Positions 44,461 to 55,000 of a stretch of DNA of 64,000 nucleotides are shown here, one piece after another (the first letter of the stretch is position 1; every line of letters begins with the position of its first letter). The notes under the pieces were generated by a model. The model was not told the origin of the DNA. It saw nothing but the letters and a program-made list of their open reading frames with translations, and did not search any database. The position numbers and the translations under genes are program-made. The stretch is taken from the NCBI GenBank assembly GCA_037132075.1, contig JBAXPV010000020.1, positions 5,784-69,783 on the forward strand, written 5' to 3'. The DNA is from JBAXPV01 sp037132075 (lineage in GTDB: Bacteria > Bacteroidota > Bacteroidia > Bacteroidales > CAIXZF01).

Positions 44461-44987
44461 AAGCAACAAGTAATCCGTGTGAGATGCTGGGCCTGATTAT
44501 CAGCACTGCGTATGTGGAGACTTCATTGGGTTTGATTAAGGTGGAGGCAGATGAAGAATATCTCTATTCACTCTATTTTGTGGATCAGGTGATGCCACCA
44601 AAGAAACGGCAAGGCCAGATGATGCGTCATATTCTTCACCAGCTTGAGGAGTATTTTAAAGGGACCAGAAAGAATTTCGATATTCCTGTTAATCCTGCAG
44701 GTTCTACATTTCAGCAAATGGTTTGGGAGAAACTAAGCGAGATCCCTTATGGCCAAACGATTACCTATGGTGAACTGGCTGAGCAATGTGGTGGTCCTGC
44801 CTATAGCCGTGCGGTTGGCTCTGCCAATGGAAACAATCCTATTTCAATCATCATCCCCTGCCATCGGGTGATAGGCTTTGATGGCAAGCTCGTGGGTTAT
44901 GCCGGTGGTTTGTGGCGCAAGCAATGGCTGTTGGAACATGAGTCAGGGAATTTTGCAGGTAAACAAATAAATATTCAATTTCCATAG
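44457..44987 (+). CDS. ogt: Methylated-DNA--protein-cysteine methyltransferase
   Basis: 176 residues. The active-site IIIPCHRVIG contains the acceptor Cys135; the upstream VWEKLSEIPYGQTITYGELA and SRAVGSANGNNP form the helix-turn-helix and Asn hinge. The short N-terminal domain (TSLGLIKVEADEEYLYSLYF) is as in Ogt. It repairs O6-methylguanine and O4-methylthymine by transferring the methyl to its own Cys once. The acyltransferase-like gene in front is probably co-transcribed. Confidence 0.93.
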   Translation: MKATSNPCEMLGLIISTAYVETSLGLIKVEADEEYLYSLYFVDQVMPPKKRQGQMMRHILHQLEEYFKGTRKNFDIPVNPAGSTFQQMVWEKLSEIPYGQTITYGELAEQCGGPAYSRAVGSANGNNPISIIIPCHRVIGFDGKLVGYAGGLWRKQWLLEHESGNFAGKQINIQFP

Positions 44988-45078
44988 ACACAAAAAAATG
45001 TGCCAATTCGGATAAATCAGTTCAATAAACTATTTTTTTTACATTTAATCCAAAATTTCCAAGTTCAAAATAGCATCT

Positions 45079-46083
45079 ATGAAAAGAATATTAATCCTTC
45101 CTCTTTTTCTGTTTTTAGTGCTTCAGGTGGGCTTTGCCCAGACTCCGACACTTACTGCAAATTCTGCTACAATCCCTCAGGGAGGCAGCGGGCTCGTTAC
45201 TTATACACTTCAAGGGTTCCATTATGTTAATACGTTCAATGGGACGATTACATGGGACCCGGCAATCCTTACTTTTGACAGTATTATTAATGTTGCTCCC
45301 TTTTTACCGAGCTATCCTGCTTCTTATAATGTTTCAATGGTAGCCAGCGGTAATCTTGGATTCTCCTGGTTTAATCCGATTAGTCTTGGAAATTCCGTTC
45401 CAGATGGAACCACTTTCATCCAGGTTAAATTTCATGGGATCGGTGCATCAGGGAGTACATGTGCACTCGGTTTTTCCAGTACACCTGTCCCTATCTATTT
45501 CCAGGATGGCTTAATGGGCTTGGGACCTTATACAACAGTTGATGGCCTGGCTACAGTCGGTACTGCACAGACTCCCGTCGCTGCTTTTACTGCTGGCGGA
45601 ACTGGCTTATATCATGTTTTTTCCAATACGAGTACAGGGAGTCCTACCGCTTATAATTGGACTTTTGGCGATGGCACCCAGAGTGCTTTACAAAATCCAA
45701 CACATAGTTATGCAGCTTACGGGACATACCAGGTTTGTCTTACAGCTACAAACATCAATGGGAGTGATTCGAGTTGCCAAATGGTATATGCTACTATGAC
45801 TGTGGGTGTTGGGGAACTATTGTCCGGAAGGCAGGCGAGAATTTTTGTTTCTTCTGAAAATCACGTGATTGAGGCTCTTTTCAATGAGTTTGGAAAAGGC
45901 TCAGTACTGGCCGAAGTATATAACCTTCAAGGACAGAAAGTTATTGCGCAGCAGGTATCGGCCTGCAGTGAGATGAAAGTCGGAGTCTCGCAACTAACTT
46001 CAGGGATTTATTTGGTAAGGCTAATTATTGGAGAGAGGGTGGTGACGCAGAAAGTCATTATTTCACAAAGGCCACAACAATAA
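45079..46083 (+). CDS. T9SS-secreted protein with cohesin-like and PKD domains
   Basis: 334 residues with signal MKRILILPLFLFLVLQVGFA. Residues about 25-165 look like a cohesin-type beta sandwich (ATIPQGGSGLVTYTLQGF, GTITWDPAILTFDSI, FIQVKFHGIGASGS). A PKD domain follows (about 175-245: VAAFTAGGTGLYHVFSNTS, YNWTFGDGTQSALQNPTHSY). The last 75 residues (EVYNLQGQKVIAQQV ... LTSGIYLVRLIIG ... KVIIS) are a T9SS sorting domain. Its 3' end overlaps the convergent isomerase gene by 26 nt. Confidence 0.82.
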   Translation: MKRILILPLFLFLVLQVGFAQTPTLTANSATIPQGGSGLVTYTLQGFHYVNTFNGTITWDPAILTFDSIINVAPFLPSYPASYNVSMVASGNLGFSWFNPISLGNSVPDGTTFIQVKFHGIGASGSTCALGFSSTPVPIYFQDGLMGLGPYTTVDGLATVGTAQTPVAAFTAGGTGLYHVFSNTSTGSPTAYNWTFGDGTQSALQNPTHSYAAYGTYQVCLTATNINGSDSSCQMVYATMTVGVGELLSGRQARIFVSSENHVIEALFNEFGKGSVLAEVYNLQGQKVIAQQVSACSEMKVGVSQLTSGIYLVRLIIGERVVTQKVIISQRPQQ

Positions 46084-47782
46084 TCGCCTCAGCTTCCCTC
46101 TCGTTGACTACCGTATATCGCACTGCTGCTGCAGGAATCTCAAAGGTTTCCGCATAATTGTAACGCTGTTTCATCCCAAGTTTGGTGCTTACCAGGACAC
46201 TCTGGCCTTCTACCAGGCTCAGGACGTGACATTTGTTGTTTGTAAAAACCTGGATCTCTTTTGTAAAGTGATAACGGTGGACATCATACAAATGCGATGG
46301 ATGTGTGGGCAGGTGGAATAAGGACCAGTCGTTCCCTTTGTCAAGTAATACGGGTTTTGAAATCAATTCTTCCTGAACGACACTGCCTTTGCGGTCGAAA
46401 TGCAAATTTCCCATCCCTTTTGCGATATTTAAAGGCCGGGGTTTTCCATCCATGTCTGGCCGAAGCCAGTCATACATTTTAAAAGTAAAAATATAAGGAG
46501 TAGAGCTGATCTCTAGCACCAGGTTGTTTCTTCCTGAGCCATGTATCGTGCCGTAGGGAATGAGGAAGAAATCATGTTTTTTTGCTGGGTGTTTTTGGAC
46601 GAATCGTTCAATGTCAATAGGTTTTTCTTCCTGAAAACTGTCGTTCAGGCTGGATTCGAAAATGTCAGGCTGGATATTATCTTGGAAACCAAGATATACC
46701 GAGGCATTATCTTTGGAGTCGAGGATGTAATAACATTCTTCCTGGGTGAAATCTTCCCCGAAATGGGTTTTAATATACTCTGGCCGGGGATGACATTGAA
46801 CGGAGAGGTTTCCGCCATCAAAAGTGTCGAGAAAGTCGAATCGGATCGGAAAATCCGAACCGAAACGCTCATAGGCTTCTCCTAAAACGGCCGATGCTTC
46901 AAGGAACATCAGGCTGTCAAAAGATAATTCAAGGGTTTGTCCTGAGCTCTCTAAAACAAGGCCATTTTCAGGGACGATTAACTCAAATGACCAGGCATAA
47001 TTCGGGACATCCTGTGGCAAAACCGGGATGTTTTCTTTGATCCAGCTTCCTCCCCAGACTCCAGGTTCAAACCAGGGTTTCACACGGAAGGTATTTAGAC
47101 TCATGGTGTGAAGTGCTTGTCGGGCCGCATGTCCTTCCATCCATGCCACGTCAATGTTGAGCTGGCCATCAAGGAAGATGTCAATTTCCTTGATGATATT
47201 GGCTTTATGACGGTTTAATACGACCCAGTCCACGAAATAAAAGCCTTTGTACATTTCCTTGGGATTCAAAGCCTTGTCATGCCCGATATTCCTTATCATC
47301 CCTTTACGGGATCTTTGTTGCAGCTCATACTTTGGCAGATCGATAAACAACAAAAGCCCTTTTATCCCACATAAAGCAGCACCCATACCATATATGATAT
47401 TCTGCGGATGATCAGATGAGATGCCAATAGAAGTAAGTCTTCTTTGATCATAAAAATCTTGCAAACCCAGCGTCGTTCTTGTCCCAAATAAAGGGTCATC
47501 TCCTCCTAAAAATGGAGCCGTCATCGTGATAATTTCTTTTGAGGGTTTTAAAGCCTGTTCAACATTGGCCCATTTTGTCTTTACACCTTCCAAACGTAAG
47601 GCTTCATCGAGCCTGGTCCTGAATTCTTCAAAGTAAACACCCTGATAACCATCAATGACGACAATGGGCTCTTTTTTTATCCGCTTTGCCAAGGAATCAA
47701 ATCCCATGAAAATGGTCTGATCTTCCAGATGGAAAGCAGGATAAATATTGTAATGACCCGACTTTGAATTATTTCTTTCCAA
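46058..47782 (-). CDS. Class I mannose-6-phosphate isomerase-like protein with long N-terminal domain
   Basis: 574 residues from TTG 47782 (no in-frame ATG upstream), overlapping the MFS gene end by 14 nt. The C-terminal 320 residues carry phosphomannose-isomerase features: GGNLSVQCHPRPEYIK (QxHP metal-site region), FFLIPYGTIHGSG with the metal His and later VVNEREAEAI. The first 230 residues form an extra domain with PIVVIDGYQGVYFEEF, which resembles a nucleoside-kinase-like P-loop domain whose GKS is lost. Catalysis on fructose/mannose 6-phosphate is expected but the extra domain is unexplained. The adjacent MFS transporter suggests a hexose uptake pair. Confidence 0.8.
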   Translation of the reverse strand: MERNNSKSGHYNIYPAFHLEDQTIFMGFDSLAKRIKKEPIVVIDGYQGVYFEEFRTRLDEALRLEGVKTKWANVEQALKPSKEIITMTAPFLGGDDPLFGTRTTLGLQDFYDQRRLTSIGISSDHPQNIIYGMGAALCGIKGLLLFIDLPKYELQQRSRKGMIRNIGHDKALNPKEMYKGFYFVDWVVLNRHKANIIKEIDIFLDGQLNIDVAWMEGHAARQALHTMSLNTFRVKPWFEPGVWGGSWIKENIPVLPQDVPNYAWSFELIVPENGLVLESSGQTLELSFDSLMFLEASAVLGEAYERFGSDFPIRFDFLDTFDGGNLSVQCHPRPEYIKTHFGEDFTQEECYYILDSKDNASVYLGFQDNIQPDIFESSLNDSFQEEKPIDIERFVQKHPAKKHDFFLIPYGTIHGSGRNNLVLEISSTPYIFTFKMYDWLRPDMDGKPRPLNIAKGMGNLHFDRKGSVVQEELISKPVLLDKGNDWSLFHLPTHPSHLYDVHRYHFTKEIQVFTNNKCHVLSLVEGQSVLVSTKLGMKQRYNYAETFEIPAAAVRYTVVNEREAEAIIVVAFVK

Positions 47783-48920
47783 GGATGAGCGAGCTTAGAA
47801 ATACATAGGCGATACATCCAACAAGTATAAAAATGCTCATTACAGCGCCATAATGCTGACTGACAAATCCCATCAGCGGAGGAATGGCAGCACCACCTGC
47901 CACTGCCATGATCATCAGCCCGGAGATCTCGTTGACCCTTTGAGGCATTTTTTTGACGGCAATTGTAAAAACCAGAGGGAAGAGGTTTGCAGACCCCAAT
48001 CCGGTATTAAAGATGGCAATTTCTGCCAAAATAAGGCTAGGCGCAAAGATCATCAATGCAAGTCCGCATAAAGCTAATAGCGAAGTCAGGATGAGGAAGG
48101 GACGGGTAGCAATCCAATTAAGGATGACAGCGCCAAAGAACCGCCCGATCATCAAGGCTGTGAAATAAAGACTAATCCCAAGCGATGCTTTTTCCAGGCT
48201 GATATGAAATGTTGACTTGAGATAATTCGCAATATTGGAATTCATACCGACATCACTCCCTACGATCAGAAAGATCCCGATGACAAGAATCAGAATAAAA
48301 GAATTTCCCAGTAGTTTAAAACAAGACACAAAGCTTGCAGGTTTGTGACCACCTGTTGTTTCTTCAATTTTAGTGAAGTAAAGCCAGAGAACAGCCAAAA
48401 GCGAGGTTACTGCATAGACAGTAAACACGATACGCCAGTTACCATAAGCTGTTGCGAACCAAGTTGCAAGGATAGGACCCATTAGCGAACAGATTGCTTT
48501 TACAAACTGAGATAGGCTCATAAAACTGCCAAATTTGTTTTCAGGGACAACCAGGTGGAGGAGGGGATTTGCCGAAACTTGAACGATGGTATTCCCGATG
48601 CCCAGCATTAAAAAAGCTGTCAGCATCACTGGAAAAGAATAATGAAACAAGGGCACCAGCATCCCCAGGCCAGTCATCGCCATACCCAAATTCAGCATGT
48701 TACGCTTTCCAAATCTATCTTGAAGAATACCAACTGGAACAGAAAGCAGGAAAAACCAGACTAAAGCTATGGACGGGATCAGCTGGGCCAGCGAATCACT
48801 TAATCCAAAATCTTTTTTCACATAACCGACTGAAACACCTACGATATCTACAAAACCCATTACGATAAAAGATAACATGACGGGGCTTATCTTCGAGAGT
48901 TGAATAGTTTTAGAGGCCAT
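47769..48920 (-). CDS. MFS sugar transporter (FucP/GluP-like)
   Basis: 383 residues with about twelve transmembrane segments. The FucP-type pattern is visible: FIVMGFVDIVGVSVGYVKKD, LSVPVGILQDRFGKRNMLNL after helix 2, and NPLLHLVVPENKFGSFMSLS. Such proteins bring in fucose, glucose, galactose or related sugars with protons at the inner membrane. It is followed by, and overlaps, the mannose-6-phosphate isomerase-like gene. A 12-bp palindrome lies about 86 nt upstream. Confidence 0.87.
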   Translation of the reverse strand: MASKTIQLSKISPVMLSFIVMGFVDIVGVSVGYVKKDFGLSDSLAQLIPSIALVWFFLLSVPVGILQDRFGKRNMLNLGMAMTGLGMLVPLFHYSFPVMLTAFLMLGIGNTIVQVSANPLLHLVVPENKFGSFMSLSQFVKAICSLMGPILATWFATAYGNWRIVFTVYAVTSLLAVLWLYFTKIEETTGGHKPASFVSCFKLLGNSFILILVIGIFLIVGSDVGMNSNIANYLKSTFHISLEKASLGISLYFTALMIGRFFGAVILNWIATRPFLILTSLLALCGLALMIFAPSLILAEIAIFNTGLGSANLFPLVFTIAVKKMPQRVNEISGLMIMAVAGGAAIPPLMGFVSQHYGAVMSIFILVGCIAYVFLSSLILGKK

Positions 48921-49005
48921 ACATACAGCGTTTGAAAGTGAATAATAACCTAGTTCTCAGTATACGTAATCCTTAAATCTAGTTAGATTGTCATATTCTA
49001 ATCAT

Positions 49006-49017
49006 CGTAAATTTACG
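49006..49017. promoter_or_regulatory. Palindrome CGTAAATTTACG, possible operator
   Basis: A perfect 12-bp palindrome in the 124-nt space between the CusB-like stop and the MFS start. Its place upstream of a sugar transporter gene fits an operator, but there is no adjacent regulator gene and the A/T-rich centre could arise by chance. Confidence 0.3.
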
Positions 49018-49044
49018 CAAATAGACGAACCCTCCATCGTGTAT

Positions 49045-50610
49045 TTATCTATATAGACAACACTTAGGTAAAGCACTATATATTTTGTCGTCAGCTTTAT
49101 ATTTCTCGTTATCATGTCCAGCTTCTGCAACTGATTTAAGAATAAGGTCCGGATCTTTCAGGGTCTCACGATATTGCACCTGGAGAACTTTCGTTTTTGA
49201 TGACCAAATAGCTTTTGTCACACCTTTCACTGACCTGGCAGCCTTTTCAATTCGATCTTTACACATGACACAATTGCCGTAAACAGTATATTTTGCCTTA
49301 ATATTAGGATTCGGGACTGCCATATCATTGTCCGGAATTTTCGTCTCTGGCTGGATAGAAGCCTGGCTTGATCTTGGGTCCATCATACTGGGTTTCCCTT
49401 CGAGTTGAGCCGCGGCATCCACACTAAAAGCCCCTTGAGTTACAATCTCTTCTCCGTCTGTCAGGCCATCCATCACCACATAACTATTCCCTAACATGGG
49501 GCCAAGTTCTATTTCGCGAATTTTAAATGCTGTTTCATCAACATTTGGGAGTTTAACATAAACAATCGAGCGCTTACCTGTCCATAAAACGGCAGAGCGT
49601 GGAATAACCAGCATGCCCTGGTATTGGTCCAGATGCGCCTCTACGATTCCCGTTGCAAACATTTCCGGTTTTAGCTTTCCTCCCTGGTTGCTGACTTCAA
49701 CCCTGACTTTGGCTACCCGGTTAATAGGGTCAAGGACTGGATCTACAAAAGAAATTAATCCATTAAAATTAGACCCAGGTAAGGCTTCCAGGGTGAAAGA
49801 CATTTTTTGACCCTGAGTTAAAAAGGGAAGATCACTTTCATAAGCATCGAACATGACCCAAACCTGGGAAAGGTCTGCGATATCATATAAGATAGTCCCG
49901 GGGGAAATATAATCACCATTGTTAACACGCCTGGCAGTGACAATTCCGGAGGTACTGGCATAAATGTCAAAATCAGTTTTTACCACACCAGACTTTTCAA
50001 TGGAGTTGATCTGGTTCTCAGAGAGTTTCCATTTTCTTAGTTTGTCTTTTGCCGCTTCATAGAGGTTGGCTTGTAATTGTTTTGTATTTGCTGTTTCTAA
50101 AAGTTCCTGTTGGGCTGTCATTAATTCCGGCGAATAAATCGTTGCTAGAATTTGACCTTTTCTCACCAACTCGCCGGTAAAGTTTACCGATAATTTTTCA
50201 ATCCGGCCGGGCAGATACGACACCTGACTTTGAAGCAAACGCTCGTCAGCCTGGACTTTTCCATATAATCTCACTTGTTTCATTGGATTCTGTTTTGAAA
50301 CAACAGAAGTGATCACATTGGCAAGTTGCGCTGCCTCAGGGCTCATATGTACAGCGTTCGAATCAATAGTTGACCCACCCTGGCTTAAAGGGATTAAATC
50401 CATGCCGCAGATTGGGCATTTCCCGAGCTCAGGTTTGCGGATCTGAGGATGCATGGAGCACGTCCAGACAGCTTTTTTTTGAATATTAGCTAAATTCTCT
50501 TGTTTCACGGTGATCTTGTCAGACGTATGAAAGAACACCCATCCAAGGAATAAACCTCCAATTAAAAAAAGGAAGTAGGGTATGTATTTTTTAAGACCTG
50601 GGTTTTGCAT
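49045..50610 (-). CDS. cusB: CusB-type RND periplasmic adaptor with N-terminal heavy-metal-binding and C-terminal HMA domains
   Basis: 521 residues from ATG 50610 (MQNPGLKKYIPYFLF). After a membrane anchor, residues 49-75 form a heavy-metal-binding domain (WTCSMHPQIRKPELGKCPIC, with C51, M53, H54, C65, C68). The adaptor core has the usual barrel, lipoyl and coiled-coil parts (VRLYGKVQADERLL, LPGRIEKLSVNFTGELVRKG). The last 75 residues are an HMA domain with YTVYGNCVMCKDRIEKAARS (C-x2-C), ending PKCCLYR. It links the inner-membrane CusA pump to the outer-membrane CusC, and may pick up Cu(I) with the terminal modules. Last gene of the long operon. Confidence 0.88.
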   Translation of the reverse strand: MQNPGLKKYIPYFLFLIGGLFLGWVFFHTSDKITVKQENLANIQKKAVWTCSMHPQIRKPELGKCPICGMDLIPLSQGGSTIDSNAVHMSPEAAQLANVITSVVSKQNPMKQVRLYGKVQADERLLQSQVSYLPGRIEKLSVNFTGELVRKGQILATIYSPELMTAQQELLETANTKQLQANLYEAAKDKLRKWKLSENQINSIEKSGVVKTDFDIYASTSGIVTARRVNNGDYISPGTILYDIADLSQVWVMFDAYESDLPFLTQGQKMSFTLEALPGSNFNGLISFVDPVLDPINRVAKVRVEVSNQGGKLKPEMFATGIVEAHLDQYQGMLVIPRSAVLWTGKRSIVYVKLPNVDETAFKIREIELGPMLGNSYVVMDGLTDGEEIVTQGAFSVDAAAQLEGKPSMMDPRSSQASIQPETKIPDNDMAVPNPNIKAKYTVYGNCVMCKDRIEKAARSVKGVTKAIWSSKTKVLQVQYRETLKDPDLILKSVAEAGHDNEKYKADDKIYSALPKCCLYR

Positions 50611-50632
50611 CTTCTTGTATATAAATATAATA

Positions 50633-52072
50633 TTATTGAGAAAGTCCGACAATACGAGTTAACCATGCGACAGAAGTATTATAATCTGCGATGGCTTCTA
50701 TTTGTTTATACTCGTAATCTAGATTTTGTTGTTGAACGCGCAGTACATCTGATAGGTTAGATGTTCCTGAGGAGAAATTCATTAGCATGACATTCAGCGA
50801 CTTGGAGGCAAGGGAGAATTGGTCTGTGTAGAGCTTTGACCTGTGCTGAGCATCCTGCATTGATTGTAAAGCCTGGTAATAATCATTCTGTAAAGTATTC
50901 TCGGTTGCTTTATAGTTCTGTTCTGAGGCTGATTGCAGGGCATGCATTTCATCCTTCATGGCCTTGTATTTTTTACGATAAATTGGAAGTGTGGCGGTGA
51001 CCATCGGCATAATCATGTCCTTTCCATTCATCGAGGAATTATTCCCCTCACTTTTTTTAATCAAAGAATAATTGAGTCCAACACCGATCATCGGGTAACC
51101 CATTTTGTTTACCATTTTGTGTCGTGCCATCAGGGATTGTTGTTCATATTCAATCATATTCAGCATTGGGTTTCTTTCAAGCATGCTGTCATTAATTATG
51201 AATAATGATTGGTTTGGTGTCATCTGAACAATGGTGTCAGGAAGATATAGCGGATTTGTAGGTGGTCTGTTGAGATAGCTGTTAAACTCTGCCGCCAGGG
51301 AATTCCAGCGACTCGATAGCAATTCAATGTTATTCTGAAGTTCCCTGATTTCAATCTGGACTTGATAAACATCTGTTAAACCAGACCCTCCGGAAGCGTT
51401 ACCCATGGAGTTGTCGGGCATTGTGGCGCCAGTAGGTTTTGAGCCTGTACTGTTTTTGTTTCTCTGGCTACCTCCCATGTTTTGCATCCCGGAAGGACCG
51501 GAAGTGACGCTTTGCCCGCTGCTTGCTGGCATAGCTTTGGTTGGTGCTTGGGGATTTCCGGAAATTGGAGAAGAAAATTTTGCAATGCTCAGTCGTTCAA
51601 TAGTCTGGAGTATCTCGAGATTTTTTGCAGAGATCCTCATATTCTGTTTAAGCTTAAGCAACTCACTCCAGGTTCTTTGAAGGTCGTAATCCAATTGAAG
51701 TTTTGCATCCAGAAAAGACTCATATTTAGCTTTAGCCATCAGACTCATTTCATCTCTGGAAGATTTAAGAATTCCAAACCAGGGAAACATCTGCATCAAT
51801 CGGACATCGGCCAATTGCTGTCCTTCCATCAATTCCATCGGGACCAGGAATACACCCAGGCTGATCTCAGGATCAGGTAAGCTGCCGACTTGGGGTGCTT
51901 TCTGGGCAGATGCCATGTATTCATAATACCGCTGCATCACCAAGGGATTGTTTTTTGCCGCGCAAAGCAAGTATCCTGTCAATGAATCGGTTTGTGGCTG
52001 ACAAATTGCTATTACGCGGCTGCCGAGGATGAGTAGTATGAATATTGTTCTTTTAAATGCCTGAATTTTCAT
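50633..52072 (-). CDS. cusC: TolC-family outer-membrane channel (CusC-like)
   Basis: 479 residues from ATG 52072; ATG 52084 would add four. Signal MKIQAFKRTIFILLILGSR. The two OEP repeats of TolC proteins are visible as long coiled-coil helices, with DPEISLGVFLVPMELMEGQQ and FPWFGILKSSRDEMSLMAKA in the first and NPMLNMIEYEQQSLMARHKM in the second. A Met/Gly/Ser-rich insert (about 165-225, PAPTKAMPASSGQSVTSG type) is unusual and could bind metal. It overlaps the CusA gene by 20 nt. Confidence 0.85.
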   Translation of the reverse strand: MKIQAFKRTIFILLILGSRVIAICQPQTDSLTGYLLCAAKNNPLVMQRYYEYMASAQKAPQVGSLPDPEISLGVFLVPMELMEGQQLADVRLMQMFPWFGILKSSRDEMSLMAKAKYESFLDAKLQLDYDLQRTWSELLKLKQNMRISAKNLEILQTIERLSIAKFSSPISGNPQAPTKAMPASSGQSVTSGPSGMQNMGGSQRNKNSTGSKPTGATMPDNSMGNASGGSGLTDVYQVQIEIRELQNNIELLSSRWNSLAAEFNSYLNRPPTNPLYLPDTIVQMTPNQSLFIINDSMLERNPMLNMIEYEQQSLMARHKMVNKMGYPMIGVGLNYSLIKKSEGNNSSMNGKDMIMPMVTATLPIYRKKYKAMKDEMHALQSASEQNYKATENTLQNDYYQALQSMQDAQHRSKLYTDQFSLASKSLNVMLMNFSSGTSNLSDVLRVQQQNLDYEYKQIEAIADYNTSVAWLTRIVGLSQ

Positions 52073-55000
52073 CGCTTGTATCATTATTTAGGGCATTAAT
52101 TGCTAACTTATTTTGCTTCTTTACTGCAGCTTCTCTCCAAATTGCTTGAAGCAAAGGGACAACAAAAACTGTCATCACTTGTATAACCATGCCGCCAAAA
52201 GTGGGTATTGCCATTGGGACCATAATATCAGAACCTTTGCCAGTTGAAGATAAAATCGGAAGGAGTGCTATCACAGCTACGGCTGTAGTCATCATCGCAG
52301 GGCGCACCCGTCTCATTCCGGCAGAGATAACGGCTTCGCGGACGTCATGAACAGTAGCGGGTTGTTTTTCTTCAAAAACCTGGTGAATATAGGTGCCCAT
52401 GATTACTCCGTCATTAGTAGCGATGCCGAACAAGGCAATGAAACCAACCCAAACGGCGACACTTAAATTTATGGGGTGCATCTGAAAAAGATCCCTCAAA
52501 TTGATCCCTGCGACAGAGAAATCCAGAAACCAGGCCTGGCCATAAAGCCAGAGCATGATAAATCCACCGGCAAAGGCAACAAATACACCGGAGAAATGAA
52601 TGAAAGAAGCGATGACGGTACGGAATTGAAAAAACAATAGCAACAATATGAGAATCAGGCTGATGGGGATGACGATGGCCAGTCGTTTCGTTGCCCTGAT
52701 TTGTTGTTCATAATTGCCTGCAAACTTATAGCTTACCCCGGGTGCGAGGTTAAGTGCCCCTGAACTTAATTTCTCTTTGATAATTTTATCAGCCTCATTC
52801 ACGACATCAACTTCGGCTTTCCCTTCCAGTTTGTCAAAGATTACGTAACCGACCAAAAAAGTATTTTCGCTTCGAATCATCTGAGCCCCTCTTGCATAGT
52901 CGATGTCAGCAATTTCACTTAAAGGAATTTGTACCCCATTCATAGCTGGAATCAGGATGTGTTTGAGGTCTTCAGGGTTGTCCCTTAATTCGCGTGCATA
53001 TCTGACTCTTAATGGAAATCGCTCGCGACCTTCAACAGATGAGCTTAGAGACATCCCGCCCACAGCAACTTGTAAAACCTCCTGTACGTCACTGACTGTC
53101 ATTCCGTAACGAGCCATGGCCACTCTGTTCAGTTTGATTTCCAGGTAAGGTGCACCAACGGATCGGTCATAAAAGACACTGGATGTTTTTATTGAAGGAA
53201 CGTCTTTTAAAGCCTGTTCAAAGATCAAACCAGATTTTTCGATGGCGTTCAGATCCGGACCATAGACTTTTAAACCCATAGGGGCGCGCATCCCGGTTGA
53301 TAACATTACCAGTCGTGTTTCGATGGGTTGCAACTTTGGCGCTGACGTCAATCCAGGGATGTCAGTCACTTTTACGATTTCATTCCAGATGTCATCAGGC
53401 TTTTTTATCTGTGGTCGCCATTGACGGAAATATTCCCCGTGATTATCAGGGAGGAGGCTATCGTAAGGGATAATTCTGAATCCTTCTTTAACGAAGTTAT
53501 ATTTAGTGCCACTTTTTAAGAAATAGTTTCCTTCATGATCAACTTTAAACCGCATCCGCTGACCATTCTCATCCAAAATATATTCTGGTCTATAATTGAT
53601 GGTGTTTTCAAACATTTGAACCGGGGCAGGGTCCAAAGCCGAGTTTATACGTCCCCATTTACCCACGGCCACTTCAACTTCGGGAATCGCTGTAAGTCGC
53701 TGGTCCAGAGTTTCTATATAATCCAGGTTCTTTTCAATGCTCGAATGTGGCATGCTGGTAGGCATCAAGAGGAAAGATCCTTCATTTAGTGAGGGCATAA
53801 ACTCCTTCCCGGTTCCAGGAAAGGCTTTTGCAGAACTTTGCCAAAATGAGTGCTGCCTGATGCTTTTCCATCCTGTCTTTTCTGCCCCATTACCTATGAA
53901 TCCAAAAACGTTCTCAAATCCCAACCATATCAACAATCCAAAGATTAAGGTTATCAGAGGAATCATCAGGAATTTTACCTTGTTTTCCAATGCCCACCGG
54001 ATGATGTTTTCGTAGTATTTAACCATTGACATTAGTGCCGCCAGGATGATTGTGATGATACCGGCAACAAAAATAAAGTTGATCAAGGTGCTGTTGTGGG
54101 CGCCAAGAGGTAGCCATTCTGTTGAAAGATAGTATGTTGCGACAAGAATAGTGATTGCAATGTTGAAATAATTGGTGTATTCTTTTCTCGTCTCTGCCCA
54201 ACGATATTCCAGGATGTTATTAATTCCAACAGCGATCAAAGCCAGGGCAGGCCAGGTTTGCCACAGGATAATAAATAAAATACCTGCTAAAATCAGCACC
54301 GCATTCCAGAACCTTCGGATCTTCTTGGTGTCTATATGGATAGAAAAGAAGATATGTGTCAGGGTTGGTAATACTACAATTCCCAGAATGAATGCCGATA
54401 AAAGTGCAAAAGTCTTCGTAAACGCAAGCGGATGAAACAGCTTCCCTTCTGCTGCCTGCATGGCAAACACCGGTAAAAAGCTTACGATAGTAGTTGCTAT
54501 AGAAGTCACAACGGCAGCCCGCACTTCGGTAGTTGCTAAATAGATAACGTCCAGAAGTTTTTTTCCGCGAATCCCTTTATTTTCTGGCAACTCGAGATGC
54601 CGGAGGATATTCTCAACATCTACAATGCCAATATCTACCATGACCCCAATTGCGATGGCTATACCCGACAATGCTACAATATTGGCTTCTATCCCAAAGA
54701 AATGCATCAGTATAAATGTCATCAGGACACCAATCGGCAATAAGCCGGCGACAATTAATGATGCCCTTAGGTTCAGCACCAAAACGATAATTACGATGAT
54801 ACTGATTAGAATTTCATGAGATAAGGCAGTTTCAAGAGTACCAATGGTTTCTTTGATCAGGCCTGTACGGTCATAAAAGGGGACTATCGTTACTTTTGAA
54901 ATGGATCCATCAGGTAATTTCTTTTGGGGCAGTCCTGCTTCAATCTCTTTAATTTTGTCTTTAATATTATTGATTACCTCCATGGGATTTGAGCCATAAC

